From NCBI GenBank assembly GCA_964459465.1, contig CAYWLR010000011.1, forward strand, positions 1-64,000: 64,000 nucleotides of DNA, written 5' to 3'. Below the pieces are notes generated by a model. It worked only from the letters and a program-made list of their open reading frames with translations. It was not told the origin of the DNA and searched no databases. Of this stretch, positions 16,597-24,319 are shown one piece after another; position 1 is the stretch's first letter, and each line of letters opens with the position of its first letter. The translations under genes were made by a program, and so were the position numbers. The stretch is from CALAMC01 sp964459465 (GTDB lineage: Bacteria; Zixibacteria; MSB-5A5; GN15; PGXB01).

Positions 16597-17366
16597 TAAA
16601 TATACCCAGGGATAATTACTCGGTCGATCTGGAAGTTTTCCAGGGGCCGCTGGATCTTCTGCTTTACCTTATCCGCAAGGATGAAATCGACATTTATGAC
16701 ATTCCCATCGCCCGCATCACCGAGCAGTATATGCACTATATCGAGATGATGAAAATCCTCAATCTCGAATTGGCTGGGGAATATATTCTCATGGCCGCAA
16801 CCCTGATCCGAATCAAAGCCAAGCTGCTGTTGCCTCGCGACGGCGATGACGCTGAAGAGGCCGATCCGCGTCAGGAGCTGGTCGCCGCTTTACTGGAGTA
16901 TAAAAAATTCAAGGAAGCCAGTGAAATCCTCCGCGAGAAAAGGCTTCTGGAGGAACGGATTTTCACTCCCCCGCCGATTGACGGCAATCAGAAATCAAAG
17001 GTGGTTTTGTCCGATTCCACGACTCTTTATGATTTATTGACCTCATTCCGGGACGTGCTGGAGAGAATCGGCAAAGACCAGTTTTATGAAATCCAGCCCG
17101 AGGAACTGACCGTCGAGGATCGTATCAAGCGCGTTTTGGAAGTACTGTCCGATAAGGACTCGGTGGCCTTTCAGGAATTGTTCATGGATATACCCCGCAA
17201 GCTGGTGGCGATCATGACCTTCATGGCGATTTTGGAGCTGGCCCGGGTTCACCGCATTATGATTCGGCAGTCACTGCCGTTTTCCGAGGTTCGCGTTTAT
17301 CGCGGGGAGCGATTCGATGATATCAAGCCGGGTTCCGAACTGGTGGACCAGATAAGTGTCGCATAA
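16593..17366 (+). CDS. scpA: Segregation and condensation protein A
   Basis: 257 residues. Kleisin family: N-terminal SVDLEVFQGPLDLLLYLIRKDEIDIYDIPIARI is the classic ScpA opening, followed by LAGEYILMAATLIRIKAKLLLP, an acidic linker and a C-terminal winged-helix region (AIMTFMAILELARVHRI). Function: bridges the heads of the SMC dimer in the chromosome-organising condensin complex. Coupled to trpS upstream and followed by scpB 14 bases later; no smc is in the window. Confidence 0.97.
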   Translation: MINIPRDNYSVDLEVFQGPLDLLLYLIRKDEIDIYDIPIARITEQYMHYIEMMKILNLELAGEYILMAATLIRIKAKLLLPRDGDDAEEADPRQELVAALLEYKKFKEASEILREKRLLEERIFTPPPIDGNQKSKVVLSDSTTLYDLLTSFRDVLERIGKDQFYEIQPEELTVEDRIKRVLEVLSDKDSVAFQELFMDIPRKLVAIMTFMAILELARVHRIMIRQSLPFSEVRVYRGERFDDIKPGSELVDQISVA

Positions 17367-17379
17367 CAGGGAAAATAAA

Positions 17380-18327
17380 ATGGATAATATCAATAATGAT
17401 TATAGAACTTCGGTCATAGAAGCCCTGATTTTATCCTCGCCGGAGCCGCTGGCGGCAAAAAAAATCGCCGAGGTGATTGAAGATATGACGCCATCCAAAG
17501 TGGGCGAGGCGATCGAAGCCCTCAACGAAAAATATCGCCGGACCGACAGCTCCTTCCGCATCCGCCAGATAGCCGGCGGCTATCAATGCTATATAACCGA
17601 AGAGTATTCGCCGTTCGTGGATGAACTGCATACGCGGCGTCGCAATGTCCGTTTGTCCCGCCCGGCCCTGGAAACGCTGGCCATTATCGCCTATCGCCAG
17701 CCGGTGACCAAGATCGATGTCGAAATGATTCGCGGGGTGGCCTCGGACTCGGCCATACACACGTTGCTGGAAAGAAAGCTGATTACCATGGCGGGCCGGT
17801 CTCCGGCCATTGGACGACCATTGTTGTACAAGACGACCGACGAATTTTTAAAATACTTTAACCTGAATACGCTTAATGATCTGCCCCAGATGTCGGAAAT
17901 CGAGGAATTGATATCTTCCGACGAGGATTCTACCCAGCAGAATCTTCCCCTCGGTCCTTTTGCCGCACGCCACGCCAACGGCAAAACCCGCAAGTTGACC
18001 ATCGCCAGAGGCCCTGAAGACACTGCTGGGCAGGCAGATGATGCTGAATCCGAACCCGCCGAAGTCACTCCTGACGAGTTGAAGGAAAACGATGAGGCTA
18101 TGGCCGATGATAATGAGGCAGTTTATATCCCGGCCGAGAACTCATTGGCGTCCGAAGAAAGGGATTTCGAAAGTGACGCGGACTCCGCGATGGATGAGGA
18201 TTATTCTGATATCGACGAAGCCGATAAAGCAGAAATTTCCCGGTTAAATGATGCCGCTGCCATGGAATCGGACGAAATCGAGGAAAACGATGTTCCGGAC
18301 GAGGTAGCCCGGATAAATGAAGAATAG
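17380..18327 (+). CDS. scpB: Segregation and condensation protein B, with long acidic tail
   Basis: 315 residues from the ATG at 17380 (AGGGAAAA upstream; an upstream GTG at 17356 would overlap scpA). Tandem winged helices: SVIEALILSSPEPLAAKKIAE at the start, then RLSRPALETLAIIAYRQPVTK and RGVASDSAIHTLLERKLI, the family signature. The last 130 residues or so (from about 185) form a long tail rich in Glu, Asp and Ala that goes well beyond the usual ScpB length of about 180-220 and is probably disordered. Function: partner of ScpA in the SMC complex. The acidic tail is the odd feature. Confidence 0.96.
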   Translation: MDNINNDYRTSVIEALILSSPEPLAAKKIAEVIEDMTPSKVGEAIEALNEKYRRTDSSFRIRQIAGGYQCYITEEYSPFVDELHTRRRNVRLSRPALETLAIIAYRQPVTKIDVEMIRGVASDSAIHTLLERKLITMAGRSPAIGRPLLYKTTDEFLKYFNLNTLNDLPQMSEIEELISSDEDSTQQNLPLGPFAARHANGKTRKLTIARGPEDTAGQADDAESEPAEVTPDELKENDEAMADDNEAVYIPAENSLASEERDFESDADSAMDEDYSDIDEADKAEISRLNDAAAMESDEIEENDVPDEVARINEE

Positions 18328-18396
18328 AATCCGGAAACGTTCCGGATTACTAAAGATGATTGAAGCCCGCCAAGATGAGGTCGCAGAACTCCGCTG

Positions 18397-19125
18397 ATGA
18401 GCCCTCAAATCAGAATCAATAAATTTTTATCAGAATGCGGTGTCACTTCTCGGCGAGGGGCGGAAGAGATGATCGCCCGGGGTAAGGTCACGCTCAATGA
18501 CAAAACGGTCGAGAAGCCCGGGGTCATAATCGATACTGATACCGATATAATCAAAGTCGATGGCACCGAAGTCAGTCAGGTGGCCAAGAAGTTTTATGTC
18601 CTGTTAAATAAACCTCCCAAAGTTATCACCACGTTGCACGACCCGTTTCGCCGTAAAACGGTCGCTTATTTCACCAAAGGAGTTCCGGGGCGGGTGTATC
18701 CTGTGGGCCGACTCGATTTCGATACGCAGGGGGCTCTATTATTGACCAATGACGGCGAGCTGGCCTATCGTCTGGCGCACCCCAAATATCAGGTCAAAAA
18801 AGTTTATCACGCGGTGATCAACGGGCATTTTTCGACCGACCTGGGCGACAAGATTGCTTCGGGAATAAAGCTTGCCGACGGTCATATCGCACGGGGGCAG
18901 GCGGAATTTCTGTACGCCAAAAACGGCCTGACATGCGTGCAGGTCATCCTGTCCGAGGGTCACAAGCATGAGGTTAAGCAAATACTCAAGGCGGTGGGGA
19001 CGCCGGTTATAAAATTGACGCGGGTGGAATTTGCCGGATTGCGCACCGACGGTCTGAAAGTCGGGCGCTGGCGTTATTTGAATCATACCGAAATCAGACA
19101 ACTCAAGGATTTGGTCGGGCTGTAA
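18397..19125 (+). CDS. rluB: 23S rRNA pseudouridine synthase of the RluB/RsuA family
   Basis: 242 residues. N-terminal S4 RNA-binding domain (RINKFLSECGVTSRRGAEEMI...VTLNDKTV), then the catalytic domain with the nucleophilic Asp in GRLDFDTQGALLLTNDGELAYRL and the later GHKHEVKQILKAVG and LTRVEFAG motifs. Function: isomerises a specific uridine in large-subunit rRNA. The family call is certain; RluB rather than another RsuA-type member rests on the usual scpAB-rluB order. Confidence 0.93.
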   Translation: MSPQIRINKFLSECGVTSRRGAEEMIARGKVTLNDKTVEKPGVIIDTDTDIIKVDGTEVSQVAKKFYVLLNKPPKVITTLHDPFRRKTVAYFTKGVPGRVYPVGRLDFDTQGALLLTNDGELAYRLAHPKYQVKKVYHAVINGHFSTDLGDKIASGIKLADGHIARGQAEFLYAKNGLTCVQVILSEGHKHEVKQILKAVGTPVIKLTRVEFAGLRTDGLKVGRWRYLNHTEIRQLKDLVGL

Positions 19126-19157
19126 AAAAAAACACGGGTCGCCCGCCGGGCGACCCG
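19124..19157 (-). terminator. Terminator between convergent rluB and the NtrC-type gene
   Basis: An inverted repeat CGGGTCGCCCG / CGGGCGACCCG (19135-19157). On the minus strand it is followed by GTGTTTTTTTTT, so it is a good terminator for the 19198-20568 gene; it may also stop rluB transcripts. Confidence 0.85.
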
Positions 19158-19197
19158 AATCTATTATAAAATCTATGGTTAAAGGAAAGAGCCGGAA

Positions 19198-20568
19198 TCA
19201 GATCTCGCTGGTTTCAATTTCGTACTTTTTGATTTTATCAAAAAGTGTGGTGTAGTCGATCTTCAGGGCTTCCGACGCTTTCCGTTTGTTTCCGCGAACC
19301 TGCTGCAGGACACGTATGATGGCGGCGCGCTCGGCCTGCATCTGGGCATGGGCCCCGATTTCTTTGAGTCCGGCGCCCTCGCGCAGTCTTATTTCACCCG
19401 GAGTGGTGAGCCGTATGGCCAGATGGTCGGGCGTCACTTTCTTGCTCTCGGCCAGGATTATGGCCCGCTCGATGGTGTTTTCCAGTTCCCGGACGTTGCC
19501 CGGCCAGTGATATTTTTCCATAAGAGCGGCCGCTTCCTTCGACAGAGCCTTCAAAGGTTTCTTCATCTCACGACAGTATTTCTGCATGAAATAATCGGCC
19601 AGCGGCTTGATGTCGTCGCGGCGTTCGCGAAGGGGCGGGATGGTGATCGGGAATACCGACAGCCGATAGTACAAATCCTCGCGGAACTGCTTGCGGCGTA
19701 TCATCTCCTGCAAATCCATATTGGTGGCGGCGATGACGCGGACGTTGACCGAGACGGCCTTGGTTCCGCCGAGGCGTTCGAAGCTTTTTTGCTGTAATAC
19801 CCGCAGGAGCTTGGCCTGAAGCGATATATCCATGTCCCCGATTTCATCGAGGAAAATCGTTCCGCCCTCGGCGATCTCGAATTTTCCCATCTTGCGCGAA
19901 ACGGAGCTGGTGTAGGCGCCTTTCTCGGAACCGAACAGTTCGTTTTCGAGAAGGTCGCGCGGGATGGCGGCGCAGTTGATGGCGACATAGGATTTGTCGC
20001 GGCGCGGGGACAGGTTGTGTATGGCCCGCGCAAAGAGCTCTTTGCCGGTACCCGATTCGCCCTGCAGAAGCACCGAGGTGTCGCTGTTGGCGACTTTCTG
20101 TATCAGGCGCGAGACTTCCTGCATCTTTTCATTCTGCCCGACAATTTCGCTGAAACCGAGGGTTTGAGCCAGCTCTTCGCGCAGGAGGCTGTTTTCGGCG
20201 ATCAGGCGGCGGTTTTCCAGCGCCCGTTCGATAAGGACGGTCAAATGGTCGGGGTCGAACGGCTTGGTGATAAAATCATAGGCCCCGCTCTTCATGGCGG
20301 TCACGGCCGACTCGACGGTCCCGTAGGCGGTCATGATAATAACGGCCATGTCCTGGTCGATTTCTTTGAGGGAATTTAAAACCGTCAGACCATCCATTTC
20401 CGGCATGCGCAGGTCGGTCAGGACGAGGTCGTAGTTTTTGACACGAGCCAGGTCCACGGCTTTTTTGCCGTCTTCGACGGCGTCCACCATATACCCCACA
20501 TCTCCCAGCGTCTGGGACAGCATAGTCCGGACGGTGTCTTTGTCATCTATCACCAGTATGTTCGGCAT
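19198..20568 (-). CDS. Sigma54-type response regulator (NtrC/AtoC family) with variant GAFTGA loop
   Basis: 456 residues from the ATG at 20568 (GGGAG upstream). Receiver domain (1-120) with the phospho-acceptor Asp in VLTDLRMPEMDG; AAA+ domain with Walker A GESGTGKELFA, Walker B GGTIFLDEIGD and arginine finger region; C-terminal Fis-type helix-turn-helix (NKRKASEALKIDYTTLFDKI). The sigma54-contact loop reads GAYTSS in place of GAFTGA, while Thr is kept. Family role: activates sigma54 promoters on phosphorylation. No histidine kinase is adjacent, so this is an orphan regulator with unknown targets. The loop change could weaken or alter sigma54 contact. Confidence 0.95.
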   Translation of the reverse strand: MPNILVIDDKDTVRTMLSQTLGDVGYMVDAVEDGKKAVDLARVKNYDLVLTDLRMPEMDGLTVLNSLKEIDQDMAVIIMTAYGTVESAVTAMKSGAYDFITKPFDPDHLTVLIERALENRRLIAENSLLREELAQTLGFSEIVGQNEKMQEVSRLIQKVANSDTSVLLQGESGTGKELFARAIHNLSPRRDKSYVAINCAAIPRDLLENELFGSEKGAYTSSVSRKMGKFEIAEGGTIFLDEIGDMDISLQAKLLRVLQQKSFERLGGTKAVSVNVRVIAATNMDLQEMIRRKQFREDLYYRLSVFPITIPPLRERRDDIKPLADYFMQKYCREMKKPLKALSKEAAALMEKYHWPGNVRELENTIERAIILAESKKVTPDHLAIRLTTPGEIRLREGAGLKEIGAHAQMQAERAAIIRVLQQVRGNKRKASEALKIDYTTLFDKIKKYEIETSEI

Positions 20569-20877
20569 CACAACTCCCTGAAGAAGTAAATTCTTTATAG
20601 GTACTTTAATACAACTATGGTTGTGCTCCTTTAATTTATCGGCTTTTGTCGTTAGTGGTGCAGATCAAAAATTGCACATTTTTGGCGGGTTGTACTGCCT
20701 CGCCGGGCATGGGGTTACGGGGTTTCCCCGGCGTTGTGTCCGCGCTATTTTCGAAACGACCGGCAAATCGAAGGGCGGTGTGCCGGTCGGTTGGAACATT
20801 TGTGCATGGTCATATTTGCCACCCGTTGGGTGGGCTACAAGAGCTAAAAAAGGTATGTATCTGGAAAAGCGGTTCGG
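20569..20877. other. Intergenic region without a supported gene
   Basis: 309 bases. The part nearest the regulator is AT-rich and presumably carries its promoter. The rest (about 20690-20850) is GC-rich with short inverted segments (for example CACCCGTTGGGTG) and looks like a degraded repeat. A GG/GC pair near 20790 is not at proper sigma54 spacing. Confidence 0.4.
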
Positions 20878-21345
20878 TTATTTCAAGGTGCCGAAATCGC
20901 CGGCTCGGTAATTCAGTCGTTTGGTCGTGATTTTACCGCAAATATCGAACATGTAAAAATAGACGTTTTCGGGCAGGGGGCTTTTATCCTTGCTCAAGGT
21001 ATTCCAGGTGATTTCATGCAGGCCGCGCGGGTAGATTCCGTCAACCACGTTGCGCACGATTTTATCGGGAGTGAGGTGTAAATTGATTATAACCCGGCAG
21101 GAGTCGGCATCGACGACGGCAAATTCCAGAGTCAGATTTTCCGGCGGGCGCTTGTTTCGGATTTGCCCGGTCAGATCGTCGACGCTGTCGAGGTCGATGG
21201 TTCTTCCGGGTGGCCCAGTATAGATGACATAATCGCCGCTGTCGATGGTCGATCCGCTTTCCGGTGAGGATTGGTTTTTATGAGTGCAGGTGGCCATAAG
21301 CGCGGCCAGAAGAGTGATAATTAAAATATGACTGAATTGCTTCAT
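20878..21345 (-). CDS. Probable lipoprotein with FlgD-like Ig end
   Basis: 155 residues. A basic, hydrophobic signal (MKQFSHILIITLLAALMATC) ends in a Cys, but Thr at the -1 position is unusual for a lipobox, so lipidation is uncertain. After a Ser/Gly-rich spacer, the C-terminal half (LHEITWNTLSKDKSPLPENV, then YFYMFDICG) resembles the FlgD-type Ig fold common in FCB secreted proteins. No strong ribosome binding site. Downstream of the WD40-like lipoprotein gene, with a terminator in between. Function unknown, probably envelope-located. Confidence 0.65.
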   Translation of the reverse strand: MKQFSHILIITLLAALMATCTHKNQSSPESGSTIDSGDYVIYTGPPGRTIDLDSVDDLTGQIRNKRPPENLTLEFAVVDADSCRVIINLHLTPDKIVRNVVDGIYPRGLHEITWNTLSKDKSPLPENVYFYMFDICGKITTKRLNYRAGDFGTLK

Positions 21346-21380
21346 ATGAATTTTATACTACAAAATCGGGAAAAAGCAAT

Positions 21381-21401
21381 AAAAAAAGCAGGCACGCCTG
21401 C
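21381..21401 (-). terminator. Terminator of the 21456-22388 gene
   Basis: On the minus strand GCAGGC-GT-GCCTGC is followed by TTTTTTTATTG. The stem is short, but the U tract is clear and it lies just beyond the stop codon. Confidence 0.6.
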
Positions 21402-21455
21402 ACCTATTTCAACGATCACATTGCTCGGCAAAAAATAAACGATGAAAATGTCACG

Positions 21456-22388
21456 CTATTCCGTCAGGATGGCCGTGTCCCAGTAGAGAAGGACATGCGG
21501 GTCGGAGCCGTCGGCGTTCATGATGATAACATCGTCATGGCCGGGGGCCATCATCGGGTCGCAATAGACTATTTTGGTCCCATCCGGTGACCAACTGGGA
21601 CAGTCTCCCCCGTTTTGGGTCAACGTTGTAATATTACCGCTGGCGATATCAAGTATTCTTATCTGGGCGCCCAAGCAAAAGGCGATTTGTAACCCGTTAG
21701 ATGAAATATCTGGGTTATAATAAGTCGTATAAGGTTTGCCCACTTCTATAACCAGAATTACTCGCTCGGTAGAATCAACAAGATTCATATACGCCAATTT
21801 GCCTTGATTATTTCCGACGCTTATAATATAAAACAAGCTATCAGCGGGGCCAAAATCCAGATGGCCTCCATAGCGGATGAACTGGCGCACGTTTTCCCCG
21901 TTTTGATCCATAATCCAGGCACCCGAGCTTGTATCGCCGGGGGAATGCCTGAAAGCAATCAATGTATCGGAATTCGACCAGGTGCAGGCGTAGTTTTCAC
22001 CGTTGAAAGTCAGCCGCGTCAGGCTGTCGCCGTTGATCTTGATTTTATAGATGTCGGTACCGGCATTAAACGCCAGCCATTGACCATCCGACGACCAGCA
22101 CAAGTCGATAACCAACGGCGAACCTTCAAGACCCGGGAATTGCCTGAAATCGCTACCATCGGGGCGGATCAAATACACCCCGCGCGGGATCCGGCCCAAA
22201 GAGGGAAAGCGGGAGACGGCGATCCATTCCCCGGTCGGCGACCAGGCCGGAATCGCCGCCGAGGGCGGGATGGCCGGGGGCGGTTCGGAGATGGCGAAGT
22301 TGTCGTCATCGCAGGCCAGCAAAAGGCATAACAAAGTAACGGCCATTATTATAAGCAGGGATAGATAATATGTCTTTGCGTTATTCAA
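21456..22388 (-). CDS. Lipoprotein with WD40-like (PD40/TolB-type) beta-propeller
   Basis: 310 residues if translation starts at TTG 22388, which has GAGG five bases upstream; a GTG at 22406 is also open. The signal ends with a good lipobox (LCLLLAC). The rest shows at least four PD40 blades: PAWSPTGEWIAVSR, LCWSSDGQWLAFNA, CTWSNSDTLIAFR, PSWSPDGTKIVYC, with NADGSDP-type turns. Family knowledge: TolB-like propellers act as interaction platforms, not enzymes. Inference: an outer-membrane or periplasmic lipoprotein binding partner. Partner unknown. Confidence 0.8.
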   Translation of the reverse strand: MNNAKTYYLSLLIIMAVTLLCLLLACDDDNFAISEPPPAIPPSAAIPAWSPTGEWIAVSRFPSLGRIPRGVYLIRPDGSDFRQFPGLEGSPLVIDLCWSSDGQWLAFNAGTDIYKIKINGDSLTRLTFNGENYACTWSNSDTLIAFRHSPGDTSSGAWIMDQNGENVRQFIRYGGHLDFGPADSLFYIISVGNNQGKLAYMNLVDSTERVILVIEVGKPYTTYYNPDISSNGLQIAFCLGAQIRILDIASGNITTLTQNGGDCPSWSPDGTKIVYCDPMMAPGHDDVIIMNADGSDPHVLLYWDTAILTE

Positions 22389-22406
22389 ATCGTCCTCATG
22401 ATCCAC

Positions 22407-22868
22407 AAATTCAAATATAGCTAATTATCACATACGGTCAATTAGCATTTACCACCCCCCTTCAGCATCTGACGGCAAAAAACCGCGAATTTCCAAAAAC
22501 AGATCAGGGCCGAAAGTATAGATTTATATCTGAAACGAAATTACGGAAAATTGTGATTGAAGTCAGTCTGGAAATTCGTTTTGGTTGCCGCCCACTCGGC
22601 GGTGTTTGAATGCCGACTGGCCATGCCCCGGGCAACCTGGCGCCAGACGAGGGCGTCTAGCGCCCACAAGTAAAAGATCCCACCGCTGATCCTACATAAA
22701 ATTCAGGACCTTCGGGCGGCCGGGGCATGTGGGCACACCGGGTTTGGGGCAGATGTGGACATCTGCCGCCCACAATGTCGTTGTTCTTGGCTGCCAGGCG
22801 CCGAGGTGGGGTACCCGGCGAAGATCCGGTCGGTCTGAGGACCAACCGGGCACAACTCTGTGGCGGTT
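22407..22868. other. Intergenic region with degraded GC-rich repeats
   Basis: 462 bases with no supported gene. It contains several small palindromes, for example GGCAGATG-TGGA-CATCTGCC near 22751-22770, and GC-rich stretches reminiscent of the element upstream of the NtrC-type gene. A short minus-strand frame here has no ribosome binding site and an unnatural Pro/Arg/Cys-rich composition, so I do not call it. Confidence 0.45.
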
Positions 22869-23507
22869 TCATGGGCGGCAGTTGCGGCAGGGGCTATAGC
22901 CGTCGCGGAAGGCCTGCTCGCGGGAATCGAAACGAATCAGTTCGTTCCAGTCGGCGTTTTTGACCGAGGCGCAATGGGGCCGGTGGAAACGGAAGCTCCC
23001 CTTTTTAGCAAGATAATATGGTTCCGGCTGGCGCGGCATCGACCAGACGCCCCGGCCCGATGTCATGGCCCGGTTTTGGGCGTCGAGCAGAAGTTCGATT
23101 TTATCTTTATCGCCGATATTGTCGTCGAAAAGATAAATATGTCCCAGCCCCTGTTCGAGTATGGCGGCGTTGACAAAAACGGAATCAAGATAAATATACC
23201 CCAGAATCCGGCCATAACCATCGCGGCGGCGGTGAGAATAATCCACTTCGATTGTCTTGCCCATTATCAGTCCGGCCAGATAGGCGGTGGCGGAGTCATA
23301 GTAGAGGTCGCCCCGTTCGGGGCAGTCGATTGACAAAAGGCGGATTTTGTCGCCGCCGGTGATTTCGACAGTGTCGCCGTCGAGCACGGCGGTGACAGTA
23401 AAGCGGTCGGCGGGGAAAGTGTCGTTGTCGATTTCATCGACAAAGCGGATGAGCAGAAGCAGGAGGATGAAGACAAGAATCAGGTATCGTTTTTGCGGGA
23501 TTTTCAT
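22869..23507 (-). CDS. Membrane-anchored thermonuclease (SNase-like) with Cys-rich tail
   Basis: 212 residues from the ATG at 23507. One N-terminal helix (RYLILVFILLLLLIRFV), then the staphylococcal-nuclease OB fold: VTAVLDGDTVEI, IRLLSIDCPERGD, and RRRDGYGRILGYIYL, which carry the Ca-binding Asp residues and catalytic Arg/Glu positions of the family. The C-terminus has the small Cys/His module FHRPHCASV...REQAFRDGYSPCRNCRP, similar to the Ada zinc-binding domain. Function: exported, Ca-dependent DNA/RNA hydrolysis, tethered at the membrane. Usual domain pair; substrate role (nutrient or DNA processing) is inferred. Confidence 0.9.
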   Translation of the reverse strand: MKIPQKRYLILVFILLLLLIRFVDEIDNDTFPADRFTVTAVLDGDTVEITGGDKIRLLSIDCPERGDLYYDSATAYLAGLIMGKTIEVDYSHRRRDGYGRILGYIYLDSVFVNAAILEQGLGHIYLFDDNIGDKDKIELLLDAQNRAMTSGRGVWSMPRQPEPYYLAKKGSFRFHRPHCASVKNADWNELIRFDSREQAFRDGYSPCRNCRP

Positions 23508-24308
23508 AGTTTTTCTTTTCGGCAAGATAGGTCAAGTTGATATTAGTGGCAATGATTTCTTTCCCGGAAGGGTCTATTGGCGCACAATATCTTGGTTAAT
23601 AGCGGGTTACGGACACAATCGCCCTGTTGGGAGGGTTTAGCGGGAAAATATTTCCTATTTTCTTCTTGACAAAATCCCATAAAAAACTATTTTAGAGTCG
23701 AGCGTGTGTAATCGGTTGTTGCTGCTCGAGAGCCACAAATGAGCGGTTGCGACTGTTACCAAAATTAATTACCTCTTTTGCACGGTTCGAATTGTTAAAG
23801 GAATAAAATCCCGTCCACCGGGGTTCCCTTTAATTCGTTTAGGAATTTTATCTCTTTATAACCGGTCGTTATTGGAAGTAAAATCTCTGGCGGGTTGAGG
23901 TTTCCGGCGACAGTCGAATTGAGTCACCTCATTTCTGGATATGTCAATGTTTAACGTAACTCATAAGCAAGTGCTTTTAGGAGGTGAAACTTTTTTAGAT
24001 ATCAAAGGGCTATATAATTGGAGTTTACAGAAGTTTGATCAACACAACATTTCGGGGTTAAATCTCTATTTTCGGATTTGGCTCCTTACTCCATAGGAAT
24101 GATTTTGAAACTATTGACCAAAGTTAATACTCACAAATCCCTGGACAGAAGTGAGCTATGAAGAAACGCCGCATAACCATAACCGATATCGTCAGCGGGC
24201 AAAGATTTTGCGATTTTTGCCGAAAAGAAGGATATCAGCTTGGTTTGGCCTTTTTTCAGATTTTGGTTAATATGTGGAGCAGTATTCCTAATTTTAAGGA
24301 GGAAATAA
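23508..24308 (+). other. Long AT-rich leader upstream of the 1686-residue protein
   Basis: About 800 bases; from the promoter at 23666 on, some 615 bases precede the gene. Two mutually exclusive pairings share ACCTC at 23926-23930: TGAGGT (23896-23901) with ACCTCA (23926-23931), or GAGGTGA (23981-23987) with TCACCTC (23924-23930). AGGAGGTGA at 23979-23987 is a near-perfect ribosome-binding sequence with no start codon behind it. A 53-codon frame runs from 24158 into the gene. A structured regulatory leader is possible but unproven. Confidence 0.45.
23666..23693 (+). promoter_or_regulatory. Sigma70-type promoter of the 24309-29369 gene
   Basis: TTGACA (23666-23671), a 16-base spacer, TATTTT (23688-23693): a perfect -35 with a fair -10. 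It lies about 615 bases upstream of the start codon. Confidence 0.65.
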
Positions 24309-24319
24309 ATGTTGCTTAA
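24158..24319 (+). CDS. Possible 53-residue upstream ORF overlapping the big gene's start
   Basis: ATG at 24158, stop TAA at 24317-24319, overlapping the 24309 gene by 11 bases. The peptide begins MKKRRITITDIVSGQRFCDF and contains a CxxC (CDFC). A weak GAAGTGAG precedes the ATG. The large gene has its own AAGGAGG, so coupling is not needed. It could be a leader peptide or chance. Confidence 0.25.
   Translation: MKKRRITITDIVSGQRFCDFCRKEGYQLGLAFFQILVNMWSSIPNFKEEINVA

Noticed and set aside
20780..20810. Possible sigma54 (-24/-12) promoter near the NtrC-type gene
   Set aside because: The GG to GC distance is 9 bases, not the required 10, and the flanking consensus is poor.
22657..22872. 71-codon frame in the GC-rich intergenic region
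   Set aside because: Composition is Pro/Arg/Cys-rich and follows the degraded repeat; no start signal.
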